DNA of 64,000 bases from Diplocarpon mali (lineage: Eukaryota; Ascomycota; Leotiomycetes; Helotiales; Drepanopezizaceae): NCBI GenBank assembly GCA_024741835.1, contig JAENRP010000050.1:22330-86329 (forward strand), written 5' to 3'. A program made the translations under genes and the position numbers. Below, in pieces: positions 46,180 through 56,089 of the stretch. The notes beneath the pieces were generated by a model, which was given only the letters and a program-made list of their open reading frames with translations, did not search any database and was not told the origin of the DNA. Position 1 is the first letter of the stretch; the number at the start of each line of letters is the position of its first letter.

Positions 46180-47509
46180 CTAAACAGACTTTCTATCCTC
46201 CCGGATCCCATGAATATTAGCATGCCCATTATTCCCGTTCGCCTTGGCGTTTTTGTTGCCGCTCGTATAGCCGTTGGCGTGGTCGTTAACGTAATCGGTC
46301 GTCCGTTCGCTACCCTTTCTCTCTGCCCCCGCAGAAGGAATGACTTCTGGAATAGAAAAGATTGACGGCCAGCTCAGTACGAACTCATCTTGTCGCTCGT
46401 TCAGGCAGTGTCTTAGCCAAATAGCCCAGACAACATAGTAATACGCACCCACTCCAGTCATCAAGTGCCTATCCTTGTCAGTCAACATGGCACAGTTCTT
46501 TGTAGAAGCTCAATCTTACCACCATCCATGTCCCTCAAGAACAATCCCCCAAGGCAATCCAACTTGATGTCTCCAACGGCGGATGGTTGAGCAGAATGCG
46601 TTGTCCAAGTTCCAGATTCCAAAACCACCCAAGAAGATAGCCAAGCCCAGTGTAACCATCAACCACATATTCCTCAGGATTTCCATATCCCTGCGATCAT
46701 TGGCCGAGCGCTCAGATGCTGTAAGCGGCCCGGAAGCAGCAGATTTTCGGGATTTCATGCCATACTTCTCCTTCAAAGTCGGCCTGATGTTAACCTCCAT
46801 CACGTATGTACTTCTGGCCATGATGACGATGAGGATGAGGGCAAAAGCGTTCTGGTGGAAGTCTGGGTCTTGGAGGTAATGGTAGTAAAGCTGGGACTGG
46901 TCAGTCGACTGATTGGGCCGCGCGCGGGGAGCGGTACACACCGTAATGAACACGGCTAACCCAGCCAACCCTACCCCCAGGAGTATGCGAACCGCACGGG
47001 ATTGGGAGAACGAGAATGTTGCATAGCACATGATGGTCGCGGTATAGATCATGGACAACTCGTCCAGAAGCTGCATTGGATCTGCGCAAGAATCAGTCGC
47101 TGTGTCTTCGAGCCTTCGGGGACCCCTACACTTCAGAGTACTGTGAAAGGCAAAGGAGCCGCTTCCAACCAGCAGATCTGCCAAATTCAGTATTGGCCCA
47201 GATAACCGGGGAGTCGAGTCCTTACACCCGCAGAACGACACCACGAAAATACTATCGTGGCCGTACCTCAGACAATTCCGAATGCCCTTGACGCCCAGCC
47301 AGATGAAAAGTAGATTTGTAAGCGTGTTGATGATCTCGGCCGAGTAAATAGTCGCGTAGTAGTCCTCTGTGTTTGCGATCAGAAACCGGGAGCCCCGAGT
47401 CGGAGACCAGCATACCTTCACACCAATTGATCGTCGAAGTAATCGGGTTCCAAAACCCTTCGTCTGGCCGCGCTGGCGGGTACTTGATCGAGGGCAGATA
47501 GAGCCCCAT
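46180..47509 (-). CDS. Alkaline ceramidase (Ypc1/Ydc1/ACER family)
   Basis: Six exons (47509-47416, 47366-47226, 47177-47130, 47081-46942, 46890-46520, 46468-46180) give 360 residues. Family motifs are PITSTINWCEEDYYAT at the N terminus, FAFHSTLKYPMQLLDELSMIY (metal-site His and the conserved Asp), and GHGWWHLMTGVGAYYY, which supplies the C-terminal zinc-site histidines. About seven membrane helices are predicted by eye. These enzymes sit in the ER/Golgi membrane and hydrolyse ceramide to a free fatty acid and sphingoid base. The last 60 residues are hydrophilic and Asn/Gly/Lys-rich. Introns are 48-51 bases, and exon 3 is itself 48 bases. Splice sites were picked to restore CGYLLVG and LKYPMQLL. 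Phyto- versus dihydroceramide preference cannot be read. Confidence 0.92.
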
Positions 47510-47757
47510 GGTGAGCCCCGGTGTTTGTTGGCGGATATGGATACAGTGTTTTCTCCACGGCGACGGCGATATAATCTTGCCTAGAGTGCTCCGGAGCAGA
47601 TTGGGGGTAGAAATACTGGCCGCAGGCCTTCGAACGTACGCCTGGGAAGCGCCTGGGTGTGGAAAGCAACTCTCTGGTAATCCGGAGGACTTACGTTTGA
47701 AGTTGAGACGGCCGGACCTGGGATCGACGTGGGGAGCGACAGCGGGGGGAGGGGGGG

Positions 47758-47791
47758 NNNNNNNNNNNNNNNNNNNNNNNNNNNNNNNNNN
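47758..47791. other. Assembly gap (34 N)
   Basis: Undetermined bases directly after a run of G (47743-47757). The true length is unknown. Confidence 0.98.
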
Positions 47792-48539
47792 GGAAAGTAG
47801 AAGCGGATCGGGCTTTGGGGATGGAATTGAGTTATGGATCTGGATGCCACTAGCAAGTACTATATCTATAATGACCTGTACCGAGTAATGTAGTGTCCCT
47901 GAATGGACTGGACTAGACTGGACTGCACGATAGGAGAAGAGTACGAGCACTTGGAGGGATGGCCCTTACTGTGTACTAGAGGGATGGCATTGTGGTATGC
48001 TACTCTACCGGTACTGGGCCCTGCAACGTCATCAGTACGAATACACGCATCTTATACTGTGAAGGGACTCTTCGTAGAGAATCCTCTACCTCAATACCTG
48101 TACGAGTTGCCTCTGCTCTTACTCACCGGACTCTTCGGGCGCTCTTGTTTTGGGGATCCCAGCCCATCTGCATGCATGCATGTCGAATGGAAGTTCGGAT
48201 ACTCTCCATCTGCTGTCGAGGAGGAAGGGAATCTGAGTGCGTTCAAGGCCAAGAGCAGCCAGCGGGGGGGGTGCGAAGAGCCTCTCGCTGGTCGAATTCT
48301 TCCCGCTTCTCGTGTCCGTCGCGGACCTGCGCGAATACTGCGAGAGCAAGTAGCTCGTAGATAGTATCCTCTGCGAAAACTCGAGCATATCTTGTCTTTC
48401 CAGGGGCTCTGCATTGCTCTGCGTGCGCAATGGCATACCGTATCCTCCCGTACCGTACCGCACCGCACCTATCTGCTGCACGACAATATCCCAGTTGTTC
48501 GGAGGCTTGACCGAGAATTTGATGACCAATCAATCGTCC

Positions 48540-48597
48540 TTCACCCGACGCAGAGTGTAAGTATTAGTTTCACCCGACGCAGAGTGTAAGTATTAGT
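48540..48597. repeat. Perfect 29-base tandem duplication
   Basis: Two identical adjacent copies (48540-48568 and 48569-48597) beginning TTCACCCGACGCAGAG and ending GTATTAGT, in the upstream region of prefoldin 1. Confidence 0.95.
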
Positions 48598-48880
48598 GGG
48601 CCTCCAATGCAACTCGGCGGAATATCATTCCTCCGTTGGATTATCGCTCCGCGAACACCCCGCTATCACCACGTGACTGGTGACTTTCGACCTTGTTTTG
48701 CATCTGAGCACCAGTGGGAGCTCAAACAGCCTGTCGGCGCACCGCACGAAATCCCTAGCAAAAAAGAAGAGAGCCAAAGGAGGAGAGGGAAAGAAAGGAC
48801 GAAGGAAACGAATCACGTCGCGCACATCATCGGCTGCGTGTCAGTCAAATCCAGGTCCCCCCTCGTCCCGACAAGACAAG

Positions 48881-49453
48881 ATGTCCATCTCAAACGAGGC
48901 TCTCCAGAAGGTACCTATGTCCCGACATAATCCAGCCCTCTGCTTCCCACTACCTTTCCCAGAACCTCACGCTCACGCTCTTCAGTTGGCCCAAGAGATC
49001 GAGAACCAGGTCGTTCAATCCCAGCAGCAAATTGGCATCGTCAAATCCCAGATCGCCATGAAGAGCCGCGAGATCCGCAAGCTAGATTTGACGTCCAAGG
49101 AGATTGCAGAGCTGCCGTCCGACACCAACATGTATGAAGGTGTGGGTAAGATGTATGTCTGACCTTCCTGACACTCCGAACCTCTCCTCCAGGCAACTCT
49201 TTCCCGCCCAGCCTACGATCCCGGGGCTGGCTTTGCAAGATGAGGAGCCTGGAAGCCACCAGCTAACGTGGATGCCCATGCCAGGTTTGTCTTCAGCCCT
49301 ACAGCAGACGTAAACAAGCGCCTGCAGACGGAGGCGAAAGGCCTGTCGGCCGATGTCGATAGTCTAGGCAAGCGGCTACAGTACCTCGAGACGACGTTCA
49401 AGAACAGCCAGGCGCACATGGACCAGATCTTCAAGAGCGGCGGACGCGCATAA
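48881..49453 (+). CDS. PFD1: Prefoldin subunit 1
   Basis: Three exons (48881-48910, 48986-49152, 49285-49453) give 121 residues, the usual size of this beta-type prefoldin. The first coiled-coil helix is EIENQVVQSQQQIGIVKSQI. The diagnostic hairpin block TNMYEGVGKMFVFSP matches the subunit 1 signature (TNMYEGVGRMF in animals), and the second helix runs LQTEAKGLSADVDSLGKRLQ. It is one of the four beta-type subunits of the prefoldin hexamer that captures unfolded actin and tubulin. The first exon carries ten codons, and the junction at Met-Phe splits the ATG codon (AT|G). The C terminus is short and Gly-rich. Confidence 0.93.
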
Positions 49454-50137
49454 GCTGGGGACTCGCGGGGGGGAGAAGGTGTGCACAGGACGGTGCAGTG
49501 CATCCGAGTCAAGGATTTCATTCTAGGGAGGGGGGTCCAGCTATGCCAGACATCCCGACAGCATCTTGCAACACCGAATCCAATGGAAAAAGCAGCGAGC
49601 AAGCAAGCTTATCAACACCACGCCCGGGAACAGCCACGGAGCTGCATCTGCAGGCCGATCTGATTTGGCCTGCGTCTGCGTAGTAGATTCGCTCTCTGCC
49701 TGGAGGATATCACTGACTGGAGTGCGTTGGGGGCTGAACTCCGCTGAAGCAGAAGCAGAAGCAGAAACAGGGATGAGTCAGCTCTGCGTGGAATGCGGTG
49801 GTTTTGCCACATCATCGACACATCGGCAAGTACTTTTCCTATCTCGGTGCCTGTGGTACATCTCATGGCGAAACCCGACGCGAGCCCTCAGATGGGTCTG
49901 CGCCTTGCTCACCGCTTTTCCTTCATCCGATTTCCAGGTGCGCGCGTGGCATTTGATACTCATGTGCTTGATTGATTTTACTCGTCCCTGTGGTGGACCT
50001 ACCCGTCGGAACAGGCGCGCGGTTGTCGCTCACCGAGCACCGCCTCTCCTCTCCATCCTCAACATCACCATCATCAGGAGGCAAAGTTACCGCGGTACCT
50101 TCGTATCCATCGTCCCTCACGTGTCCTGCTCAGATGC

Positions 50138-50182
50138 GCCGCCGCCGCCGCCGCCGCCGCCTTGGAACTGGAACTGGAACTG
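50138..50182. repeat. CCG triplet repeat followed by GGAACT hexamers
   Basis: Eight CCG/GCC units followed by three perfect GGAACT units. Confidence 0.9.
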
Positions 50183-50644
50183 GATCCCAGCCGCCCAAAC
50201 CACCTCCCGAACCACCGGTTCAATTCTTTCAGCCACGGCCAACCCCAATCGTCTCCTCCCCAAACACACCACCACGCTAGCTAGTCGAGTCGAGTAGGTA
50301 TCGTGAAATCTCATGTCCAGGCTGAGTACCACTACACATCTCCTAGCCACAATATTCTGCAGTACAGTCCATCGTCGCGTCCCGAGTGGACCGCCATGCT
50401 GTGCCGGACCTGGGGTACCTTGGGGTCCTCGCGGTATCTATACCTACCTACCTACCTCGGTACTATCTTTACTCTGCTGTGCCACATTGCCGCCTCTCCA
50501 GCTTACAGCGGCGAGTTGGCTGCCGGTCAAGTGCTCACTCGCCCACCTACGGATCGAGTCGCGGCGAGGAGAGCAAGGGAGGCAAGGTAGGCAAGGCACC
50601 GACGGTTGCTAGGTATCTTATCAGCGACCAGAGCCACAGAGCTG

Positions 50645-50700
50645 GACTGCACTGGCACTGGTACTGGCACGGGTACTGGCATTGGTACAGGTGCTGGCGC
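50645..50700. repeat. Imperfect TGGCAC/TGGTAC hexamer array
   Basis: About nine hexamer units of the pattern (C/G)TGG(C/T)A(C/T), each with small changes. An imperfect array of this type suggests age. Confidence 0.75.
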
Positions 50701-51144
50701 GGCACGACGCTCCTCCAGTGCCACAGGCGGCGCCCTTTAAGTCCAGCCCACTGCCCATTCCTGCTGCCGCCGATTCGTCCTCCGCCCTGTTCTCTTCTCC
50801 ACCTCATCTCCTCGTCTTTCCCACGAGCAAAGGGAGCAAGACTCCTCCATCTCCTTCTCCTTCGCTGTGTCCACCTACTTTCATGCCTACCTACCTCGAG
50901 AGAGGAAAAACGAGTATAGCGAGCAGCGAGGAGGGGGAGCAAAGCATCGCAGACCAGCCATCCCGCAAACAAACGCTCGCCTGTCGAGATTGCCCTCTCT
51001 CTCCATAGCATACTGCGGGGGCTCTGCTCGGTTCTGCTCTGCCTTGCGCTGCCACATCTCAGCCCTGAGCCCGGGAGCCTCCCAACATCGCAGACTCATC
51101 ATCGCCCTGGCACATCTACGTATAACCCCACATACAAATCCACG

Positions 51145-52501
51145 ATGAGCTCATACTACGAAGAAGAAGACGACCTCGACATCCGCATCCGTCGCGGCCG
51201 TGCCTCCCCACTCTCCCCCTCGCATGCGCATGCACATGCCCACCCGCGCTCCCACTCGCGCTCCCCACGAGCCGTCATCTACCCCGAGCATCGCTACCGG
51301 CCCTCCCCGCGTCCCCATGGCTTCGATCACGGCTCCTCGTACCTCGTCCCCGCTGTGTCCTCCGGGGCCTTGTACCGCTCGCGCTCGACCGGACACCGGC
51401 GCCCCAGCTCCCCTGTGTCGCCGTCGCCCGCCCCGCAGGCCCCGATCGTGATTCACAATCGCATCTACAACGACTACGAGGACGACGAGTACGGGCTCGC
51501 GCCGGCCCCGCGGCACCGGAGCCACAGCCGGCCAAGCTCGTTCGTCCAGGATCCACGGGACCAGTACGAGCTGGAGCGCGCGCGGAGGGAGCTGGAGCAG
51601 TACCGTGCCCTGCACACGCGCGATGAGTACGAGCGCGACAAGACGCGGCGGGAGCTCGAGGCGTACCGCGCGGTGCACACGCGCGATGAGTATGAGATGG
51701 AGAAGACGCGGCGGGAGCTCGAGAGGTATCAGATCGAGAAGGATCGCCTGAAAGAGGAGGAGAGGTTCAAGAAGCAGGTCAAGGCGACCAAGGAGGATAT
51801 CGAGCTCGAGAAGACGAGGAAGGAGCTGCAGGAGTTCAAGGCGGCGAAGGAGAAGGCGGCCGAGCAGGCGAGGGTGAAGAAGGAGTTGGAGCTGCAGCGC
51901 TTTCAGGAGGAGAAGAAGGCGGAGGAGGAGAGGAAGAGGCTGAAGGCGGAGAGTGACAAGGCCGTGGAGAAGTACAAGATTGAGCAGGCGGAGAAGGCGG
52001 CCAAGGCTAAGAAGGAGAAGGAGGCGAGGGAGGCCGAGTACCAGGCGAGGCTGCAGGAGGACCTGCGGAAGTCGGGCATGGACGAGCGGCAGATCGCTGT
52101 GGTGCTGAAGAAGGAAAAAGGAATTGACCCGAACAGGCCGACGTATACACGCATGTCGCGCAGACACCTGTCAATCGAGACGCTGAATCGGTATCGCATC
52201 GATTATGAGTATGACCAGGTAACCGTCTCNTTCCCCCCCTTCGGATGCATCTTCCACGACTGACAAGATGCAGGATCACGATTTTGTGCTGATCAAACGC
52301 TGGGTCCCAGAGTACGAGCAGGACTTCCTGTGGTCGCATACGAAGGAGATCCGGGAGCGGCGACAGCCGGTTTTGCTGTCTGTGGAAGGGAAGAAACATC
52401 ACCATCACGAGACGGAGTTCGAGCTAGTGCGCAAGAAGAAGCACGAGAGGCGGCCGTCTCCATCTCCCCTGTTGACTTACTTGGCGGGCGGTAAGCGATG
52501 A
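51145..52501 (+). CDS. Fungal coiled-coil protein of unknown function (433 aa)
   Basis: Two exons (51145-52218, 52274-52501) give 433 residues. Residues 1-130 are disordered and rich in Arg/Ser/Pro/His (PSHAHAHAHPRSHSRS). Residues about 135-330 form a long, highly charged alpha helix starting DPRDQYELERARRELEQYR, in which a 21-residue unit beginning (L/V)HTRDEYE occurs twice in a row. The C terminus is conserved and folded: YTRMSRRHLSIETLNRYRIDYEYDQ, then VLIKRWVPEYEQDFLWSHT. This combination occurs in filamentous ascomycetes, but I know no assigned function. The end TYLAGGKR is basic. The intron contains an undetermined base at 52230 beside a C run, so the intron's exact length is not certain, but the exons are intact. 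Confidence 0.85.
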
Positions 52502-52806
52502 CCAAGAAAAAATGGAAACGGGAACGGGAACGGGAAAAAATGCGGCAGGTTGAGGCTCGAGGTTTGGGTTTGGATTCAGTAGATGCCTGCTTTCAACTGC
52601 TTCTGATGACTCAAAATACACACTCAATGGGACTCTTTCGAACCACAGGCGTGACCGACTCGCGAATGTCAAGTAAAAGCTCGCGTGAACAGACATCAAC
52701 AATTCAGAGGAGACCCTCACTCAAGAGGCTCTTACAACGGAAGAGGATGGGACTGGTATCTTTCATAAGGAAAGATAAATATATATAAATATATATGCAC
52801 AACTCT
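52502..52806. other. Convergent 3' region with GGAACG repeats
   Basis: 305 bases. It contains three GGAACG/GGAAAC hexamers (about 52512-52537) just after the stop and an AT-rich run at about 52774-52797. No gene. Confidence 0.55.
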
Positions 52807-53948
52807 CTACAAAGCGCTGGCTTCCGTCGCCGCAAACGCCATCTCAGCCCTCCGGATCAACTCCTCGTACAACGTCCACGCCAAGGCAGAACTCACCGCC
52901 TTCCTCCCCATCCTAAGCCCCAACCCATCAAGCAGGCTCTTGAAGCCCTCTTCGGCGACCATCTTCCTGCCCGCGTGCACGATATTATGATACTCCCCCG
53001 GCTGCAGCTGGATTCGGGTTTTGATCGCATCAAACGGATTCGTGAGTGCGGTCGCAAGGCCCGCCGCGAGGATCCCGGAGCCGAAGTTGATAGAGGCAGA
53101 CGTGGAGCCCTTCATCTTCTGGCCGAGCGGATGGCCCGCCGCAAGAGGCACTTTGTGCGAGAGTAGACTCAGTCTTTTCTTGAGCTGCTCGTAGAAGAGC
53201 ACGTACAGACCTGCATACGGCGCGTCTCTGATGGCCGTCGCGCCGAAACCCGCGAAGAAGCCCTTGAGACCCTCCGTCCGCAGAATATCTTTCCCAGCGC
53301 CGGCAATAGATTTATAGGTGTAGTAGCTTGATTCGTACCGCACTTTAATAACCGTCATCGGCATCAGGATAAGGCCCGCCCCAGCCCTAGCCACCGCGCC
53401 CGTCGTCAGATTCGCGAAATTCGACAACTTCGGCAAGGCGGAGGAGTGTTTCGGGAGGTCATGTGAGTCAGCTGCAAGGGCGGTTGCTCTGATGGACCGC
53501 AGGAGATCAGAGCGCGCGACGTTTTGCCGCAGAGTATTGAGGCTCGTAAAGTAGATCGCGGAGCCGAAGCCGGTGCGCAGTGCCGAGGGCAGAGAGCCTC
53601 GCCAGAATGAGCGGATCGCATTAGGAGAGGAAGATATCTCGCGGATCGTTGCTAGCAGAGAGCTGTGGCCGGATTGTTGCACGCGGGTTTTGAGGAGATC
53701 GGCTGGTTGGAGGAGCACTGCGGAGAGGATGCCCGAACCTAGACCAGCTGTGAAGCTTGGGAATGTTAGCCATTGACCGATACTGTACAAAGCTAGGTAT
53801 TGCAGGCTGTAATGTTCTGCACCGGGATTTTGTTTGGAATGGGAGTACACACTGGAATGCTCCGTAGGGTTAGCAATACCTTTCTCGACCTAGGGTAGAT
53901 CAGAAGCTTACAAGTTGACGATTTCCCGGCTTGGCCGCCATAGGACAT
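52807..53948 (-). CDS. HEM25: Mitochondrial glycine carrier Hem25 (SLC25A38)
   Basis: Two exons (53948-53912, 53747-52807) give 325 residues. Three mitochondrial-carrier repeats are visible, each with its PxD/xxK/R signature: [24 protein letters not shown] and [11 protein letters not shown]. The sequence [20 protein letters not shown] and [19 protein letters not shown] fit the SLC25A38/Hem25 subgroup, which imports glycine into mitochondria for the first step of heme synthesis. The start is a judgement. An ATG at 53948 ([12 protein letters not shown]) spliced over a 164-base intron to an acceptor at 53748 keeps phase and gives the family's short N terminus before [14 protein letters not shown]. 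The alternative ATG at 53941 does not keep phase with that acceptor. Confidence 0.9.
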
Positions 53949-54854
53949 TTCGATGTGATGTTACAGGAACATTATTTAGAATGTATGCCGAGGCGAGAGA
54001 GGCGCCGCGGTCTTTATGGCGTCGGAGGAAGCTGGGTTGAGGAGTGCCGGACGATAAGTTTTAGGAAGAGGCTGACGATTCCGGTACGCGACTCGAGACG
54101 TCATGGCCGAACTCTACTCGGTTCGTTCCAAGGGGGTGACGCGAGGAAGAGATTAAGCTGTTTCGGTATTCAAATAATCGTAATAATCCATTCGTAAAAG
54201 CGAACCGAAGTTACAATTGGACCTGTGGAGAATTAAACTAGTGCTGTTCGAGTATTGCTTCCCTTACTGTGTTTATTTCTAGCCCTTGTTTTTAACGCCA
54301 TCGCCTTCTTTTCATGCCGAAAGGTACTATTGTCTTGTTGTACGTGCCATTTCTTTAGTATCTCATCTTCAATCGATGCCACCAAGAATCGGATGGTTAG
54401 AGGCCCATTGCAGGTTCGCAGGTTAGTCTTGTGAAGCACTTAGCTAGGTACAAGAGAACGGCCAACAGCTCAGTATCAGCTGTGTGCCACGAAGCTGTAC
54501 CATCTCAAACGCTTCGTGAATATAGCAGGCCGTGTTGTTGGCTTCGCCAGTTCTGAGCTGGGACTGGAAGGGGTAACGACTACCCCTTTATTTGTGTTTT
54601 GAAAATTGACTGGCTTGAACAATGGATACAGTGAATTTCTTGATCATTACCCAGGAAATCAAACACATCTGCTTAAACTTCCAACGTCCACGACATGTAG
54701 CAGTTGAAATATAGCCACCGTCCCGCTATGTTGAATGACTTTTGATATCCCATCCCTATGCGCGCCGTTACACTTATCGTAAACTCACCTCTCTTCTGGT
54801 GACATGATATAAATTTCCCACATGCCACCTCTCTTGCCACCTCATTTGTCATAT
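53949..54854. other. Intergenic
   Basis: 906 bases between two minus-strand genes (HEM25 promoter side and OPI3 3' side). No gene or repeat recognised. Confidence 0.5.
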
Positions 54855-55662
54855 TTACAGCTCTTTCTTACCGCCCGCCTCTCCACCCTTAACCTGAGCC
54901 TGAGCCCTCTTCGCGTAGATAGCAGCTGTGAATGGATCTTCAAATCTCAATGCAATCAGATACACAATCAAGACCTCAGCAGTTAACAGCACGCCCGCGG
55001 GCTTCCCGCATAAAATGGCCGTCCCTAGGAAGCTCATCGTGGACCCATAGTACATAGGCGATGCAGTAACATTGAACGGGAACCCAGTCACAATATCATC
55101 CATCAGAATGCCAAAGTAGTCACCGAGATATGTACCCGTGACGCCGAGTGCCCACATGGACGATAGGACGAGCACGTTACCGCCGGCGAGCAGGGCGTAG
55201 GCAGCGTAGGTCGCGAAGGCGGTTTCAAGCAGGGGATGGCTGGGTTGGGCGCGCAGGGCTCGTTCGTATAACAGATCGCGGAAGATGCCTAGAGAGAATA
55301 TGGTCACAGCGAGTCCATAGCAGGCGTTACGCGAGTTGCCCCCAGCGAGCCTGGTCAGGAATTTGTTGTGATATTCTGAGTTGCGTAAGACCTCTGGTGG
55401 GTGGTGGGCGGTGCATGGCGGGGGGTGGTCTACCTTGACGGGCGACGGTGCTGTGTAAGTTAGTCTCAATATTTGCAGAGGTGGGAATGAGGGCATGGAT
55501 CTTACTTCCAGAAAATCGGATTGAAGGCAATGGAGGCTGCCGCGACTGAGGCTGTAAGCTTCAAAGAGTTTCACCGTGTTGCATTGGCTTGTTGGACATA
55601 CTTTTCAGACTCTGCTGGTCAAAGTCGACAAGGCCCTTGTTCTGGCCTGCGGAACTTGTCAT
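54855..55662 (-). CDS. OPI3: Phosphatidyl-N-methylethanolamine N-methyltransferase Opi3
   Basis: Four exons (55662-55602, 55551-55506, 55450-55434, 55375-54855) give 214 residues, close to the family's usual 206. After a short leader it reads SIAFNPIFWNTVARQEYHNKFLTRLAGG, the Opi3 signature, then hydrophobic helices with YLGDYFGILMDDIVTGFPFNV, SPMYYGSTMSFLGTAI (SAM site) and the conserved acidic end LRFEDPFTAAIY. It performs the last two methylations of phosphatidylethanolamine to phosphatidylcholine in the ER membrane. The third exon is only 17 bases, yet it is needed: it supplies TVARQ between FWN and EYHNKF. Skipping it would shift the frame. The C terminus is Lys/Gly-rich and ends KKEL. 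Confidence 0.94.
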
Positions 55663-56089
55663 TGCGCCGAGGGAGAGTGTGATTGCTGGGAAATAATGAA
55701 ATCTAGAAATCGCACAAATGTTGCTGGAGAAGCTTGTATGTTGTGCTCTTGAAGTTGTGGGCTCGCCAGGGACAGAATGCAGACAGTGCAACAGCAGAGC
55801 GAATCACAAGCCGAATTACATGGAGGCGCTGACCTACCAAAATGACGTCGAAGCGAAGCGAGGTTTGGGGTCAATAGGAGAGAGGCACAGGAGAAAGGCT
55901 TCTATTAAACTTCTGAATCTGGCTCGTCTCAACTTCCAGAGAGTTGTTTTATTTCATCATGCCAGGCACGCATGTACAGGTATACGTGTATATATACCCG
56001 TCGACACAAATGCACCGTATACAGCGCCGGCCATGGATATCATGCAGTTGCTCACCCCAAGAACGCCCCATATCTCCAGATGTGAAGGA
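55663..56089. other. Intergenic, OPI3 promoter and RXT2 3' region
   Basis: 427 bases. No separate gene seen. Confidence 0.5.

Larger units (their letters stand above)
47510..48880. other. Divergent promoter region with assembly gap
   Basis: 1.37 kb between ceramidase and prefoldin 1. It has a G-rich run, an N gap and a tandem duplication, and no supported gene. A CACGTGAC E-box is at 48670-48677, about 205 bases before the prefoldin 1 start. Confidence 0.5.
49454..51144. other. Long promoter/leader region rich in simple repeats
   Basis: 1.69 kb without a supported gene. It is GC-rich and carries five different short tandem repeats: GCAGAA at about 49746-49768, CCG at 50138-50161, GGAACT at 50164-50182, CTAC at about 50440-50457, and TGGCAC/TGGTAC hexamers at about 50645-50700. 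The many overlapping open frames in this stretch reflect high GC and repeats. It probably holds a long 5' leader of the coiled-coil gene. Confidence 0.5.

Noticed and set aside
49566..51008. Long open frames on both strands upstream of the coiled-coil gene
   Set aside because: High GC and microsatellites keep all frames open. The translations are repetitive and have no domain.
51151..52167. Leu-rich 338-codon frame on the minus strand
   Set aside because: It is the antisense of the Glu/Lys-rich coiled-coil gene. GAG/AAG codons read as CTC/CTT on the other strand.
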